This document shows, piece after piece, positions 44,410 to 52,898 of a stretch of 64,000 bases of DNA. The position numbers were made by a program, and so were the translations under genes. The notes under the pieces are model-generated. The model made no database searches. It was not told the DNA's origin and was given only the letters and a program-made list of their open reading frames with translations. Source of the stretch: Bacillus siamensis KCTC 13613 (GTDB lineage Bacteria; Bacillota; Bacilli; Bacillales; Bacillaceae); NCBI RefSeq assembly GCF_000262045.1, contig NZ_AJVF01000021.1, positions 62,001-126,000 on the forward strand. Direction: 5' to 3'. How positions within the stretch are numbered: the stretch's first letter is position 1; every line of letters begins with the position of its first letter.

Positions 44410-46341
44410 ATGAAATTACTCGAAAGCAATACCCTCATTCAATCAGCAAACAGCCGTCTGAAAGCTTATCAAAAAACGAAAGATGACATGATTGCTTTAA
44501 AACAGCAGTTTCACGGCATTGCAAATACGGACGCCATGTCAGGGAAAGGCGCGGACGCCATTAAAGCCTTCTATACTGAACAGGCCTCCGGAGCAGAGCT
44601 TTGGCTTGATCTCTGCGACATGAAAATTACTTTTTTCAAAAGCATCCCAAGAGAAATAGAACAGGCGGGCTTCGGCCGGCATGACTTGCTGGAAGAATCG
44701 TTTCTTGATAGTGAGCTTAAGCATGCCGGGCAAAGAGCTTACCATATCATTGATGGCCAGCATGATGAGATCAGCCGAATTTTAGGATCAATTGACGACA
44801 TTTTGTCCTTATCACCGTTTGACAAATCTTCGGTTACCGGCAAACTTGATGCCTCCGATCACAAAAAACGGCAAACAGCAGAACACTTACATAAACTCGA
44901 CGCAAAACTGGTTCACGAGTACGCTCAATCTGAAGCGCTTGAACACGAAGTTGAAGCCTTCTTCCGGACGCTGGCCGACTTAACAAGTAAGGCAGGAGGT
45001 CCGCAATCTTTTAACACCAAAGCATTTCACGATACTGACGTATATAAAAGAAAAGACAGCATACAAAAACAAGCCCATCAATACATCAAAATGAAACAGC
45101 AGGAAGAAACCGCCTTTTTACAGAAAAAACTGGACCGCATTTCTGACCCGGATGAATATGTAAACATTGCAGAAAAACTCGGGGCTGACAACTTGAGCGC
45201 CGAACAATTACAATATTACTCAAGCCTCGTCCAGCTAAAAGTCATGCGCCAAGCCGGACAAATGCTCGTCGACGGGGCAAAAGGCATTATGCTGGGGATA
45301 TGGGATGCAGGAAAAGACGCCGTCATTGGCGCTTACGATTTCGCAATCTGGCTGCAAAGAGCACAAGGACACGCAGGAACAATAGAACAGGCCAAAGCCG
45401 GACAAGAACTCATCGGCGCCATTTACAATGCACCGGAAACATTCGATTATATGGTTCAATCCTTCAAAACTTCATGGAATGAAAACATCATTCACGGTGA
45501 CACCTACAGCCGCACCCACTATATCGCTTACGCTGCCGTCTCCCTCTTAGGAGCAAAAGGCGCAGGAGAAGTCACCGGAGTGACAAGGGCCGGGAGATTT
45601 GTGACGAAGGAAGCGAAGACCTTTATTGCGGATCAGAAAAGAACGTTTAAAACTGTTGCTGAAAAAACAAAACCCTACCTCAAAGAACCAAATGTCTTTC
45701 AACTGAACACTGTTTCACAAGGAGCAGGAGGTATTGAGTCTTCAGTTCTGAAGATGGGAAATGGATTGGATAAGAAGCAGGAAAGTGTTATGCGGATTGA
45801 TGGCGGTATGGATGGGTTTAAAAAGAATGGAAACCTTGCATATAAAGAGGGGTATTATGTAGAACATCTAACCGGAGAAGTAAAAAAGTGCACCAAACGC
45901 CATGGTGTAAGCGGCGGACATAACTATGATGAATTCCAAAAGTACTTCCACAACAATGGACAATACAGATTAGAGGAAATTCGAAAACTTGAGCACCCCG
46001 AAATTAAAGGTGTATATGATATTGAATACAGGTTGAAAGTTGAAATAAAAGATTATCGAGGACAGGGTACTGGTGATTTTAAATTTGTTCCTAAAGAAGG
46101 GGTCACGCCCCTTAAAAAAACCGTTTACGACCCGAAAGTAATTTCTAACGAGGAAATCGTGAGATTAGGGAAGGAAGCAATGAAAGAAGGATTAAACAAT
46201 AATCGAAAAAGAGCTTTAACAACACAAAAAAAAGAGAAAATATATGGAATTTCAAGCGAAGGGCTTAAATTTGAAGGGATTAGAAATATTGAAACTGGAG
46301 AAATTGATAACTTTTTTCCAGTAATCGAATTCGAAAAATAA
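44410..46341 (+). CDS. LXG-domain polymorphic toxin
   Basis: 643 residues. The N-terminal LXG domain (about 1-230, helical, type VII secretion substrate) begins MKLLESNTLIQ. A middle domain (about 280-430) has MLGIWDAGKDAVIGAYD and HGDTYSRTHYIAYA, typical of Bacillus LXG proteins. The C-terminal toxin (about 440-643) is AT-rich at DNA level and carries RHGVSGGHN at 497-505, which recalls tRNase-type CdiA toxins; this assignment is tentative. ATG behind AAAGG. The immunity gene follows after 13 bases. Confidence 0.85.
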   Translation: MKLLESNTLIQSANSRLKAYQKTKDDMIALKQQFHGIANTDAMSGKGADAIKAFYTEQASGAELWLDLCDMKITFFKSIPREIEQAGFGRHDLLEESFLDSELKHAGQRAYHIIDGQHDEISRILGSIDDILSLSPFDKSSVTGKLDASDHKKRQTAEHLHKLDAKLVHEYAQSEALEHEVEAFFRTLADLTSKAGGPQSFNTKAFHDTDVYKRKDSIQKQAHQYIKMKQQEETAFLQKKLDRISDPDEYVNIAEKLGADNLSAEQLQYYSSLVQLKVMRQAGQMLVDGAKGIMLGIWDAGKDAVIGAYDFAIWLQRAQGHAGTIEQAKAGQELIGAIYNAPETFDYMVQSFKTSWNENIIHGDTYSRTHYIAYAAVSLLGAKGAGEVTGVTRAGRFVTKEAKTFIADQKRTFKTVAEKTKPYLKEPNVFQLNTVSQGAGGIESSVLKMGNGLDKKQESVMRIDGGMDGFKKNGNLAYKEGYYVEHLTGEVKKCTKRHGVSGGHNYDEFQKYFHNNGQYRLEEIRKLEHPEIKGVYDIEYRLKVEIKDYRGQGTGDFKFVPKEGVTPLKKTVYDPKVISNEEIVRLGKEAMKEGLNNNRKRALTTQKKEKIYGISSEGLKFEGIRNIETGEIDNFFPVIEFEK

Positions 46342-46354
46342 AGGAGCAAGTACT

Positions 46355-46753
46355 GTGGACCATATTTTTCAGGATAGCAAATTATGTATTGAATACTTCA
46401 AAAAACGAAATCTACATAAAAGTCATGTAATAGATGTTTTGGTAGAATTTATTTTCCTTTACGATTTTCAAAACATTCTTAAAGGTTTTCTTAAAGAAGA
46501 TGTCGTAAGGCGAGATACAATCGGAGTGGTCTTCTCAAGTGAGTTCGATAAAGATGATGAAGAGTACTTCGGTGAAAATAAAGTCTTATTCTACTACGGT
46601 ACAGACGAAGATGGAGAAGATATCGTAACACACGAAGAACTATACAAATACGTAAAAGCGGCATGTGAATTTTATATTGAAAGACATCCCGAACAATCTG
46701 CAGATACTGAAAATCTCTTGTTACAAATAAAAGCAAAATATCAAGAGTCATGA
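46355..46753 (+). CDS. Probable immunity protein for the LXG toxin
   Basis: 132 residues, acidic (many Asp/Glu around 68-92), cytosolic, starting at GTG behind AAGGAG. The position directly after the toxin's C-terminus and the shared low GC are as expected for a cognate immunity protein. It looks like the CdiI-type immunity group; I cannot confirm this. Confidence 0.7.
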   Translation: MDHIFQDSKLCIEYFKKRNLHKSHVIDVLVEFIFLYDFQNILKGFLKEDVVRRDTIGVVFSSEFDKDDEEYFGENKVLFYYGTDEDGEDIVTHEELYKYVKAACEFYIERHPEQSADTENLLLQIKAKYQES

Positions 46754-46842
46754 AAACTGTTGGTGATATAGTTAAATCAAGCACTAGTAAATTAGATAAT
46801 CTAAAACAGCACACATTTTTGGGAAAAGCTTATGACAAGTGA
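46750..46842 (+). CDS. 30-codon ORF, possible toxin remnant
   Basis: ATG overlaps the immunity stop (ATGA). The product starts MKTVGDIVKSSTSKLDNLKQ and ends at TGA. There is no separate ribosome site, so it could only be translated by coupling. The piece looks like a fragment of a longer toxin or linker left by recombination. Confidence 0.35.
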   Translation: MKTVGDIVKSSTSKLDNLKQHTFLGKAYDK

Positions 46843-46895
46843 ATAAATTCTCTTACTTCTCGCATTAGATCTATTTAAAAAGTAGGTGCAAACCA

Positions 46896-47897
46896 ATGAG
46901 AAGAAAAATGAAAGACAGATGGAACGACGATGATCGTATTTACCTAGGCTTATCTATAAAAGAGAAACTTTTCCCAACGATATTGGGAGGTATTGTCGGG
47001 GATGCACTGGGTGTACCCGTGGAATTCAAGGACAGGAATTTAGAAGTAAACGGCATGACCGGATACGGTACTTACAATCAGCCCCCGGGGACGTGGTCAG
47101 ATGATTCATCATTGACATTATGCTTGATAGAAAATTTAATTGAGGAAAATGGCGAAATTGAATTGATGGAAAAATTCACCTCATACCGGGAAGATGGTTA
47201 TTGGACACCGCACGGCCATATGTTTGATATCGGTCGAACAACTGATGAAGCCATTGAGCGCTTTTTAAAAGAGAAAAACGTTCGTCAATGCGGCGGAATC
47301 ACTGAGTTTGATAACGGCAACGGCGCGTTAATGCGCATTTCTCCTTTAGTTTTTATCTTATGCAATGAGAAAGACTTCACGACAAGAAAAAGGGAAATTG
47401 AACGGTGGGCGGAATTAACACATGCGCATCCAAGATCTACACTAGCCTGTATTGTTTATATACAATTTCTCATCCATTTATTTAATAATAATACTCCAGC
47501 TCGGGCATTTGAACGAGCAACAGGAACCTGCAGGTCAGAACTATCCAAGGATATAAAATATAGAGATGAATTGGTACATTACAGACGCGTGTTTGATCAA
47601 TCTATTTTAGATGCGAAAAAAGAAGATATTATCTCTGACGGCTATGTTGTGCATTCTCTTGAGGCTGCATTGTGGTGTTTCTTTAAACATACAAACTATA
47701 GGGATGCAGTCTTAGAAGCAGTTAACCTGGGAGGAGATACAGATACTATCGCTTTTCTTACAGGTACGTTAGCCGGCATGTGCTATGAGATCAATAGTAT
47801 TCCAGAAGAGTGGATTAATAAACTGACAAGAAAACAAGATATTTTAGACCTATGTGAAAGATTTTTTCAATATTGTTATAAGAGAGCGGCTCAATAG
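46896..47897 (+). CDS. ADP-ribosylglycohydrolase (DraG family)
   Basis: 333 residues of the ARH/DraG fold. The dinuclear Mg site is visible as WSDDSS (67-72) and GGDTDTIA (279-286), with GGIVGDALGVP near residue 31. Such enzymes remove ADP-ribose from proteins. It has its own AGGTG ribosome site and stands right after the LXG toxin and immunity genes. An immunity role against an ADP-ribosylating toxin, as known for Tri1, is possible. Confidence 0.85.
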   Translation: MRRKMKDRWNDDDRIYLGLSIKEKLFPTILGGIVGDALGVPVEFKDRNLEVNGMTGYGTYNQPPGTWSDDSSLTLCLIENLIEENGEIELMEKFTSYREDGYWTPHGHMFDIGRTTDEAIERFLKEKNVRQCGGITEFDNGNGALMRISPLVFILCNEKDFTTRKREIERWAELTHAHPRSTLACIVYIQFLIHLFNNNTPARAFERATGTCRSELSKDIKYRDELVHYRRVFDQSILDAKKEDIISDGYVVHSLEAALWCFFKHTNYRDAVLEAVNLGGDTDTIAFLTGTLAGMCYEINSIPEEWINKLTRKQDILDLCERFFQYCYKRAAQ

Positions 47898-47905
47898 ATT
47901 TAAGC

Positions 47906-47939
47906 AAAAAACAGATCGTGATGGCGATCTGTTTTTTTC
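47906..47939 (+). terminator. Terminator after the ADP-ribosylglycohydrolase gene
   Basis: ACAGATCG/CGATCTGT stem with TTTTTTT. Confidence 0.85.
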
Positions 47940-47997
47940 TCGTCATACGTTTGCCACCTATTAATGAACGCACACTACATGTAATGGAGGGATTGCA

Positions 47998-50172
47998 ATG
48001 GACGAAATGGTCCTGGAAACACAGCAATGGCTGAATGAGACGTACAAAGGCAGACACGGGTACAACAAAGTGCCGGAAAACGGAAAAACAGGCTGGGATA
48101 CCATTTACGGTCTGACACGGGCGCTTCAAATCGAGCTTGGTATTTCTGAACCTGCCGATAACTTCGGACCGACGACACAAAGATTATTTAAACCGTTGAA
48201 AAAGCAGGCTCCCGATTCTAAGCCGACAAACATGAATTACATTCTGCAAGGGGCGCTATGGTGTAAAGGATTTAACCCGGGCGGATTTTCTGGCGTTTTC
48301 TATGAAAATACCGAAAGCGCTGTAAAAGAGTTTCAAAAAGCGGCCGGGCTCACTAAGCAAGACGGCATCGTCACAGCACTCATTATGAAAGCCTTGCTGG
48401 ATATGAGCGCTTTTCGGTTAGTAGCGGGCGGCGACAAAAAAATCCGCCAAATCCAGCAGAACCTGAACAGGGATTACAATGACTACATCGGCTTGATGCC
48501 TTGTGACGGCTTATATGCCCGCGATACAAACAAGGCTCTCATTTATGCCCTCCAAAAAGAAGAAGGCATGAGCACAAGCGTCGCCAATGGATTTTTCGGG
48601 AACGGAACGACCAGCTTATGTCCTACCCTGACTCCCGGCGATTCACGGACAGGCTTTGTTTTGATTGTTCAATACGCGCTTTACTGTAATGGGAAATCAT
48701 TTGACCCCGGTGAATTCGACGGAAAATACGGCGTCGGCGTTGTATCGGCAGTGAAAGCTTTCCAAGAGTTTATGTGCCTGCCGCAAACAGGTTATGCGGA
48801 CATGCCGACGATTAAAGCTTTATTATCAAGCTCAGGCGACACAACGCGGGCTGCTTCGGCTTGTGACACTGCTGCAATTATAACGGCAGATACCGCTAAA
48901 ACTTTACGTGAGAATGGCTATAAAATCGTGGGAAGATATTTGACCGGGAATGTGCGGACAAGCAGCGGACTGACATCGAAAGCCTTGACGTCAAAAGAGC
49001 TTTCCACTATTTTCGATGCCGGCTTAAGCGTTTTTCCGATTTATCAGGACGGCGGCTATGAATCTTCTTATTTTGTAAAAGATCAAGGAACGAGAGATGC
49101 GTACAGCGCTGCATCAGCCGCCCGAAGATTAGGTTTTCCGTCAGGCACAACCATCTACTTTGCTGTCGATTTCGATGCGTATGATTATGAAGTCACAGAT
49201 AAAATCATCCCTTACTTTCAAGAAATCAAGTCAGCTTTTATGAAAATGCAGGCGTTTTCAACTGCGCCGAAATATGAAATCGGGGTATACGGACCGAGAA
49301 ACATTTGTATCCGGACGTCAGAAGCAGGTCTGACCAAATATAGCTTTACAGCTAACATGTCGACCGGATTCAGCGGCAACCTCGGATACCCGATGCCGAA
49401 AAACTGGGCTTTTGATCAATTTTATGAAGGAACGATCGGAAGCGGAGCGGGAAAAGTCGCCATTGACAAAGACGGTTACTCCGGAAAAGACTCAGGTGTA
49501 AGCAGCGTCCATCCGCCTTCTGATCCTGTGTATGATGCAAGACTGCGTACACTGACGGACATTTTAACGACCATTCCCGCATTAGAAAATGTACCGAATC
49601 TTGCGAATGCCATGTTTGAATTCGACAAGACTGAAACCATTTATGCATCACCTGAAATGGATATTCTTTTATCAACTTCACTTTTGGCAACAGTGCCGAG
49701 TGAAGGTTCTCCCAACACAGTTACCATTACAAATGGCAAACCGGGAGCTTATATTACCGGTCTGATGGGAGATTCACAAGTCTCTTTTACAGCATCACAA
49801 ATTGATTCCTATCAAAACCTGCTTAACAGTCTGAGCTTGTCAGTCCGCAACGGTTATTTAGAAGTATACGTCAATCCGGCTGCGGGATCGCTGAATATTC
49901 AATTTAAAATCTATACACCTGATATTCCGGTCGGTGACAGTGCTACAACTGGACTAACAACGACCATTACATTTAAAATAAAACAAAAGAGCTTCAGACT
50001 GCCGGATTCCGAAGAGGTTTACTCTCCGGATTGGGATTCTGTCGTGAATACCATGGCCATTGCAGGCGCAGGAATTATTGTTATTGTAGGTATCGGCGCT
50101 TTAGTCGTTTTAGCGCCTGAATTAGGGGGAGCTGCAGCCTTGTTCAGCACGGTTTTATCACTATTTCTATAA
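47998..50172 (+). CDS. ybfG: Peptidoglycan-binding, DUF1906 glycoside-hydrolase-like protein
   Basis: 724 residues. Three to four peptidoglycan-binding repeats fill residues 1 to about 285. Then comes a DUF1906 (Rv2525c-like, GH25-related barrel) domain at about 295-500 with IVGRYLTG and YFAVDFDAYDYE. A beta-rich domain follows and a hydrophobic helix lies at the C-terminus (about 680-705). There is no N-terminal signal peptide. Equivalent to B. subtilis YbfG. Export route unclear. Confidence 0.82.
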   Translation: MDEMVLETQQWLNETYKGRHGYNKVPENGKTGWDTIYGLTRALQIELGISEPADNFGPTTQRLFKPLKKQAPDSKPTNMNYILQGALWCKGFNPGGFSGVFYENTESAVKEFQKAAGLTKQDGIVTALIMKALLDMSAFRLVAGGDKKIRQIQQNLNRDYNDYIGLMPCDGLYARDTNKALIYALQKEEGMSTSVANGFFGNGTTSLCPTLTPGDSRTGFVLIVQYALYCNGKSFDPGEFDGKYGVGVVSAVKAFQEFMCLPQTGYADMPTIKALLSSSGDTTRAASACDTAAIITADTAKTLRENGYKIVGRYLTGNVRTSSGLTSKALTSKELSTIFDAGLSVFPIYQDGGYESSYFVKDQGTRDAYSAASAARRLGFPSGTTIYFAVDFDAYDYEVTDKIIPYFQEIKSAFMKMQAFSTAPKYEIGVYGPRNICIRTSEAGLTKYSFTANMSTGFSGNLGYPMPKNWAFDQFYEGTIGSGAGKVAIDKDGYSGKDSGVSSVHPPSDPVYDARLRTLTDILTTIPALENVPNLANAMFEFDKTETIYASPEMDILLSTSLLATVPSEGSPNTVTITNGKPGAYITGLMGDSQVSFTASQIDSYQNLLNSLSLSVRNGYLEVYVNPAAGSLNIQFKIYTPDIPVGDSATTGLTTTITFKIKQKSFRLPDSEEVYSPDWDSVVNTMAIAGAGIIVIVGIGALVVLAPELGGAAALFSTVLSLFL

Positions 50173-50244
50173 TTGAACAGGCAGCTCCTTGCTCCGGGAA
50201 TGCTCAATGAGTATTCTTGGAGTTATTTTTTAAGGAGGATTCGT

Positions 50245-50670
50245 ATGAAGATTGACATGCAGATATACAAGGAAACCGTTCAAAAAATAGAAAGCGATTT
50301 GCTTCCGCGAAGTCAAAATGACAAAGAACTGCTTACATATTTAACGACACAAGATTCGCTCACACTCAATCAAATGAAAATGTGTTTCACTGAACCGCAG
50401 CTCACCTTCAACCATACAGTCAAGATTGTATGCACAGTCACTTTCATCACGTTATATATCTTTTTTTTCAGCACTCATTTTAATGATTTGATTGAAATGG
50501 CGCTGCAAATGGTTTTTGGTCTGGCCGGCCTTGTTTGGATTTTTGCCGTATTCCCGTTTTCAAGGAAAATCCAAGTGTCTGACCGTTTCAGACAAAAATC
50601 TGAAAACACCCGTATTACCGGAATGATAGACTTCGTCCTCGAACAAAGATACAAAGACATGATCAGTTAA
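50245..50670 (+). CDS. Small membrane protein after ybfG
   Basis: 141 residues from ATG behind AAGGAGG, with two membrane helices (about 55-72 and 80-98) and charged ends. No family recognised. A small hairpin lies between it and ybfG, but the spacing suggests joint transcription. A terminator follows. Confidence 0.65.
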   Translation: MKIDMQIYKETVQKIESDLLPRSQNDKELLTYLTTQDSLTLNQMKMCFTEPQLTFNHTVKIVCTVTFITLYIFFFSTHFNDLIEMALQMVFGLAGLVWIFAVFPFSRKIQVSDRFRQKSENTRITGMIDFVLEQRYKDMIS

Positions 50671-50671
50671 G

Positions 50672-50700
50672 AAACCCCTCCGCTTAAGGGGTTTTTTATT
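50672..50700 (+). terminator. Terminator after the small membrane gene
   Basis: AACCCCT/AGGGGTT stem with a T run. Confidence 0.8.
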
Positions 50701-50817
50701 ATGCAATCCTTTCATCCCCCTTGCCAAAAAAGGCTCTTCCCCACTGGAAATAACCGGAACACCCAATTTCATTCTCAATATAATGTGGTAGTGGATCTGT
50801 AAAGAAAGAAGGGCTAC

Positions 50818-52266
50818 ATGATGGGTATCATTAATGGCAAAATGTATATTGACCGATTGAACCAGCTTAAAAATGAGATTTGGCTTGACGGTGAAAAGAT
50901 CGAGGGACTCATTTCTGAACATCCCGCATTTAAGGGCCTTCTGGAAACGAAGCGCTCTCTTTATGATTTGCAAACGAAACCGGGCATGAAAGACGAGATG
51001 ACATACAGTCTCCCCGGTAAAAAAGAGCGGGCCGGGCTTTCATACCTGCAGCCGAAAACGAAAGAAGACGTTAAAAGAAGAAGAAAGATGTTCGAGCATT
51101 GGGCCAGGCATACGCACGGAATGATGGGACGAAGCCCGGATTACATGAATACTGTCCTGATGAGCTTCGCCTCCTCTGCCGCGCTTTTGAAAGACCGGGA
51201 GCATTGTTTTCCGGAACATGTTCAGGCGCTGTACGAACGGGCTGTCACACAGGATCTTTCTTTTACGCACACGTTTATCACCCCTCAGGTGAATCGTTCA
51301 CAAATGGATGTAAACGTATCACCAACACCGATCTCCGCAAAAGTCGTCGAAAAAAATGAAAAAGGCCTCGTCATTCACGGCGCCCGGATTTTGGCCACAC
51401 AAGGCGGCCTGACGGATGAAGTGCTCGTGGTTTCCCTGCCTAAGATGTATTTTGAATCAGATGAAGCGTTCGCTTTTTCCATTCCTTCCAATACAAAGGG
51501 CGTAAAATTCATCTGCAGGGAATCTTTCGTACTGGGAAAATCATCATTTGATTATCCGCTCAGCTCAAGATATGAAGAAATGGATTCCATCGTTGTATTC
51601 GATAACGTTTTAGTCCCTTGGGAACGCGTATTTTTTTATGATAATTACGAGGCGGCTTATGATTTCAATATGAAAAGCTCTTTTAACGCCTTCGCATTTC
51701 ACCAAGTCATCACGAGACAAATTGTAAAGACGGAGTTTCTCCTGGGTCTCGCCCAAACGCTTGTCGATGCGATAGATGTCAGCGAGTTTCAGCATATTCA
51801 GGCTAAGATGGCTGAAATCATCACCGGTCTGGAAACGATGAAAGCCCTTTTGGAAAAGTCGGAGAATGATGCCGAAACAGATGAATGGGGATATATGCGG
51901 CCGAGTGTCACTCCGCTTCGTGTGGTCAGCGCGATTTTCCCTGACATCTACCCGCGCTTCACAGAGATCATTCAGCTGATCGGGGCAAGCGGAATGGTGA
52001 CTTTGCCGACTGAAAAAGCGTTTCATTCAGACATCAGAGGAGACCTTGACCAATATTTACAGGCAACCGAATTGAATGCTGAGGATCGGGTGAAAGTTTT
52101 CCGTCTGGCATGGGATTTGACCATGAGCCCCTTCGGAACAAGACAGACACAATATGAGCGGTACTTCTTCGGTGACCCCGTCCGCTTGGCCAGCCATCTG
52201 TACAATAGCTATCCGAAAGAAGAACAGACCGCTGTCATCAAGGACTTCCTGAACATTCATAAATAA
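50818..52266 (+). CDS. 4-hydroxyphenylacetate 3-monooxygenase-like flavoprotein (HpaB family)
   Basis: 482 residues, an acyl-CoA-dehydrogenase-like fold of the two-component monooxygenases (HpaB; B. subtilis YoaI). RSPDYMN near residue 104, FTHTFITPQVNRS near 148 and LVPWERVFFYD near 265 are family segments. It hydroxylates phenols with reduced FAD from a partner reductase. No flavin reductase gene is near. The start has GAAAGAAGGG before it. Confidence 0.85.
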   Translation: MMGIINGKMYIDRLNQLKNEIWLDGEKIEGLISEHPAFKGLLETKRSLYDLQTKPGMKDEMTYSLPGKKERAGLSYLQPKTKEDVKRRRKMFEHWARHTHGMMGRSPDYMNTVLMSFASSAALLKDREHCFPEHVQALYERAVTQDLSFTHTFITPQVNRSQMDVNVSPTPISAKVVEKNEKGLVIHGARILATQGGLTDEVLVVSLPKMYFESDEAFAFSIPSNTKGVKFICRESFVLGKSSFDYPLSSRYEEMDSIVVFDNVLVPWERVFFYDNYEAAYDFNMKSSFNAFAFHQVITRQIVKTEFLLGLAQTLVDAIDVSEFQHIQAKMAEIITGLETMKALLEKSENDAETDEWGYMRPSVTPLRVVSAIFPDIYPRFTEIIQLIGASGMVTLPTEKAFHSDIRGDLDQYLQATELNAEDRVKVFRLAWDLTMSPFGTRQTQYERYFFGDPVRLASHLYNSYPKEEQTAVIKDFLNIHK

Positions 52267-52267
52267 A

Positions 52268-52296
52268 ACAAAGCAGAGCCTCATCTCTGCTTATCA
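52268..52296. terminator. Hairpin between the monooxygenase gene and ybeF
   Basis: GCAGAG/CTCTGC arms. On the minus strand it is followed by TTTGTTTTAT, so it can end ybeF transcripts. Confidence 0.55.
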
Positions 52297-52320
52297 TAGC
52301 TGGATCGGCTGCCGCCGATC

Positions 52321-52563
52321 CTATTTTTTATTTTGACTGATCACCACCATCGTAATATGCGATAACGCGAAAGAGACAAGCGTGTACACAGCGGCCCATC
52401 CGATAAACGAGAAATTCAATACAGTAAAAGTGCATATAAGGCAAACGGCCAAAGCGGCAGCCGGCATAATAAACGCGTTTTTAAACAGATATGTTCCGGC
52501 GACTGACAAGATGATAATACAAAGCGGCAGAACACCGAACGCAAAATCCAATTCATCAATCAA
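52321..52563 (-). CDS. ybeF: DUF2651-type membrane protein YbeF
   Basis: About 80 residues with three membrane helices. The start is taken as TTG (IDELDFAFGV follows) because AAAGGAG stands eight bases before it. YbeF lies next to glpT in B. subtilis too. Function unknown. Confidence 0.72.
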   Translation of the reverse strand: MIDELDFAFGVLPLCIIILSVAGTYLFKNAFIMPAAALAVCLICTFTVLNFSFIGWAAVYTLVSFALSHITMVVISQNKK

Positions 52564-52699
52564 CAGAGGCACTCCTTTCCCTTTTCTTAAATCGGCCTAC
52601 CACATCTTATGCCTGAGTACAAAAACAAGTACTTCAAATCCTTTCGCGCTCACGCTGATATTCCCTTCGGTGATTTATTCAAAAAAATGAAAACTTTTC

Positions 52700-52713
52700 T
52701 TAAAGCGTTTACA
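52700..52713 (+). promoter_or_regulatory. cre site 1 upstream of glpT
   Basis: TTAAAGCGTTTACA, 13 of 14 matches to the CcpA consensus. Confidence 0.75.
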
Positions 52714-52737
52714 TTTATGGCAGACTGTGATAATTTA

Positions 52738-52751
52738 AGAAAGCGCTATCA
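52738..52751 (+). promoter_or_regulatory. cre site 2 upstream of glpT
   Basis: AGAAAGCGCTATCA, 13 of 14 matches, 38 bases after the first site. The remainder of the 52564-52787 gap has no gene. Confidence 0.65.
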
Positions 52752-52787
52752 TACACAAGTTAATGATTTTTGGATGGAGATGAGGAG

Positions 52788-52835
52788 AGCCAGAAAAACC
52801 CGCCCTTACACAAGGGTGATTTCTGGTTCTTTTTG
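52788..52835 (+). terminator. Leader terminator of glpT (GlpP-type antitermination)
   Basis: AGCCAGAAA with TTTCTGGTT and inner CCCTT/AAGGG, then CTTTTTG, 64 bases before glpT. B. subtilis glp operons have such leader terminators, overcome by GlpP with glycerol-3-phosphate. Confidence 0.75.
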
Positions 52836-52898
52836 TTATTTTTAAGGAAAGGAGTCATACATACATCATGATAGACGTTCAGCAAAGGGGAGGATATG

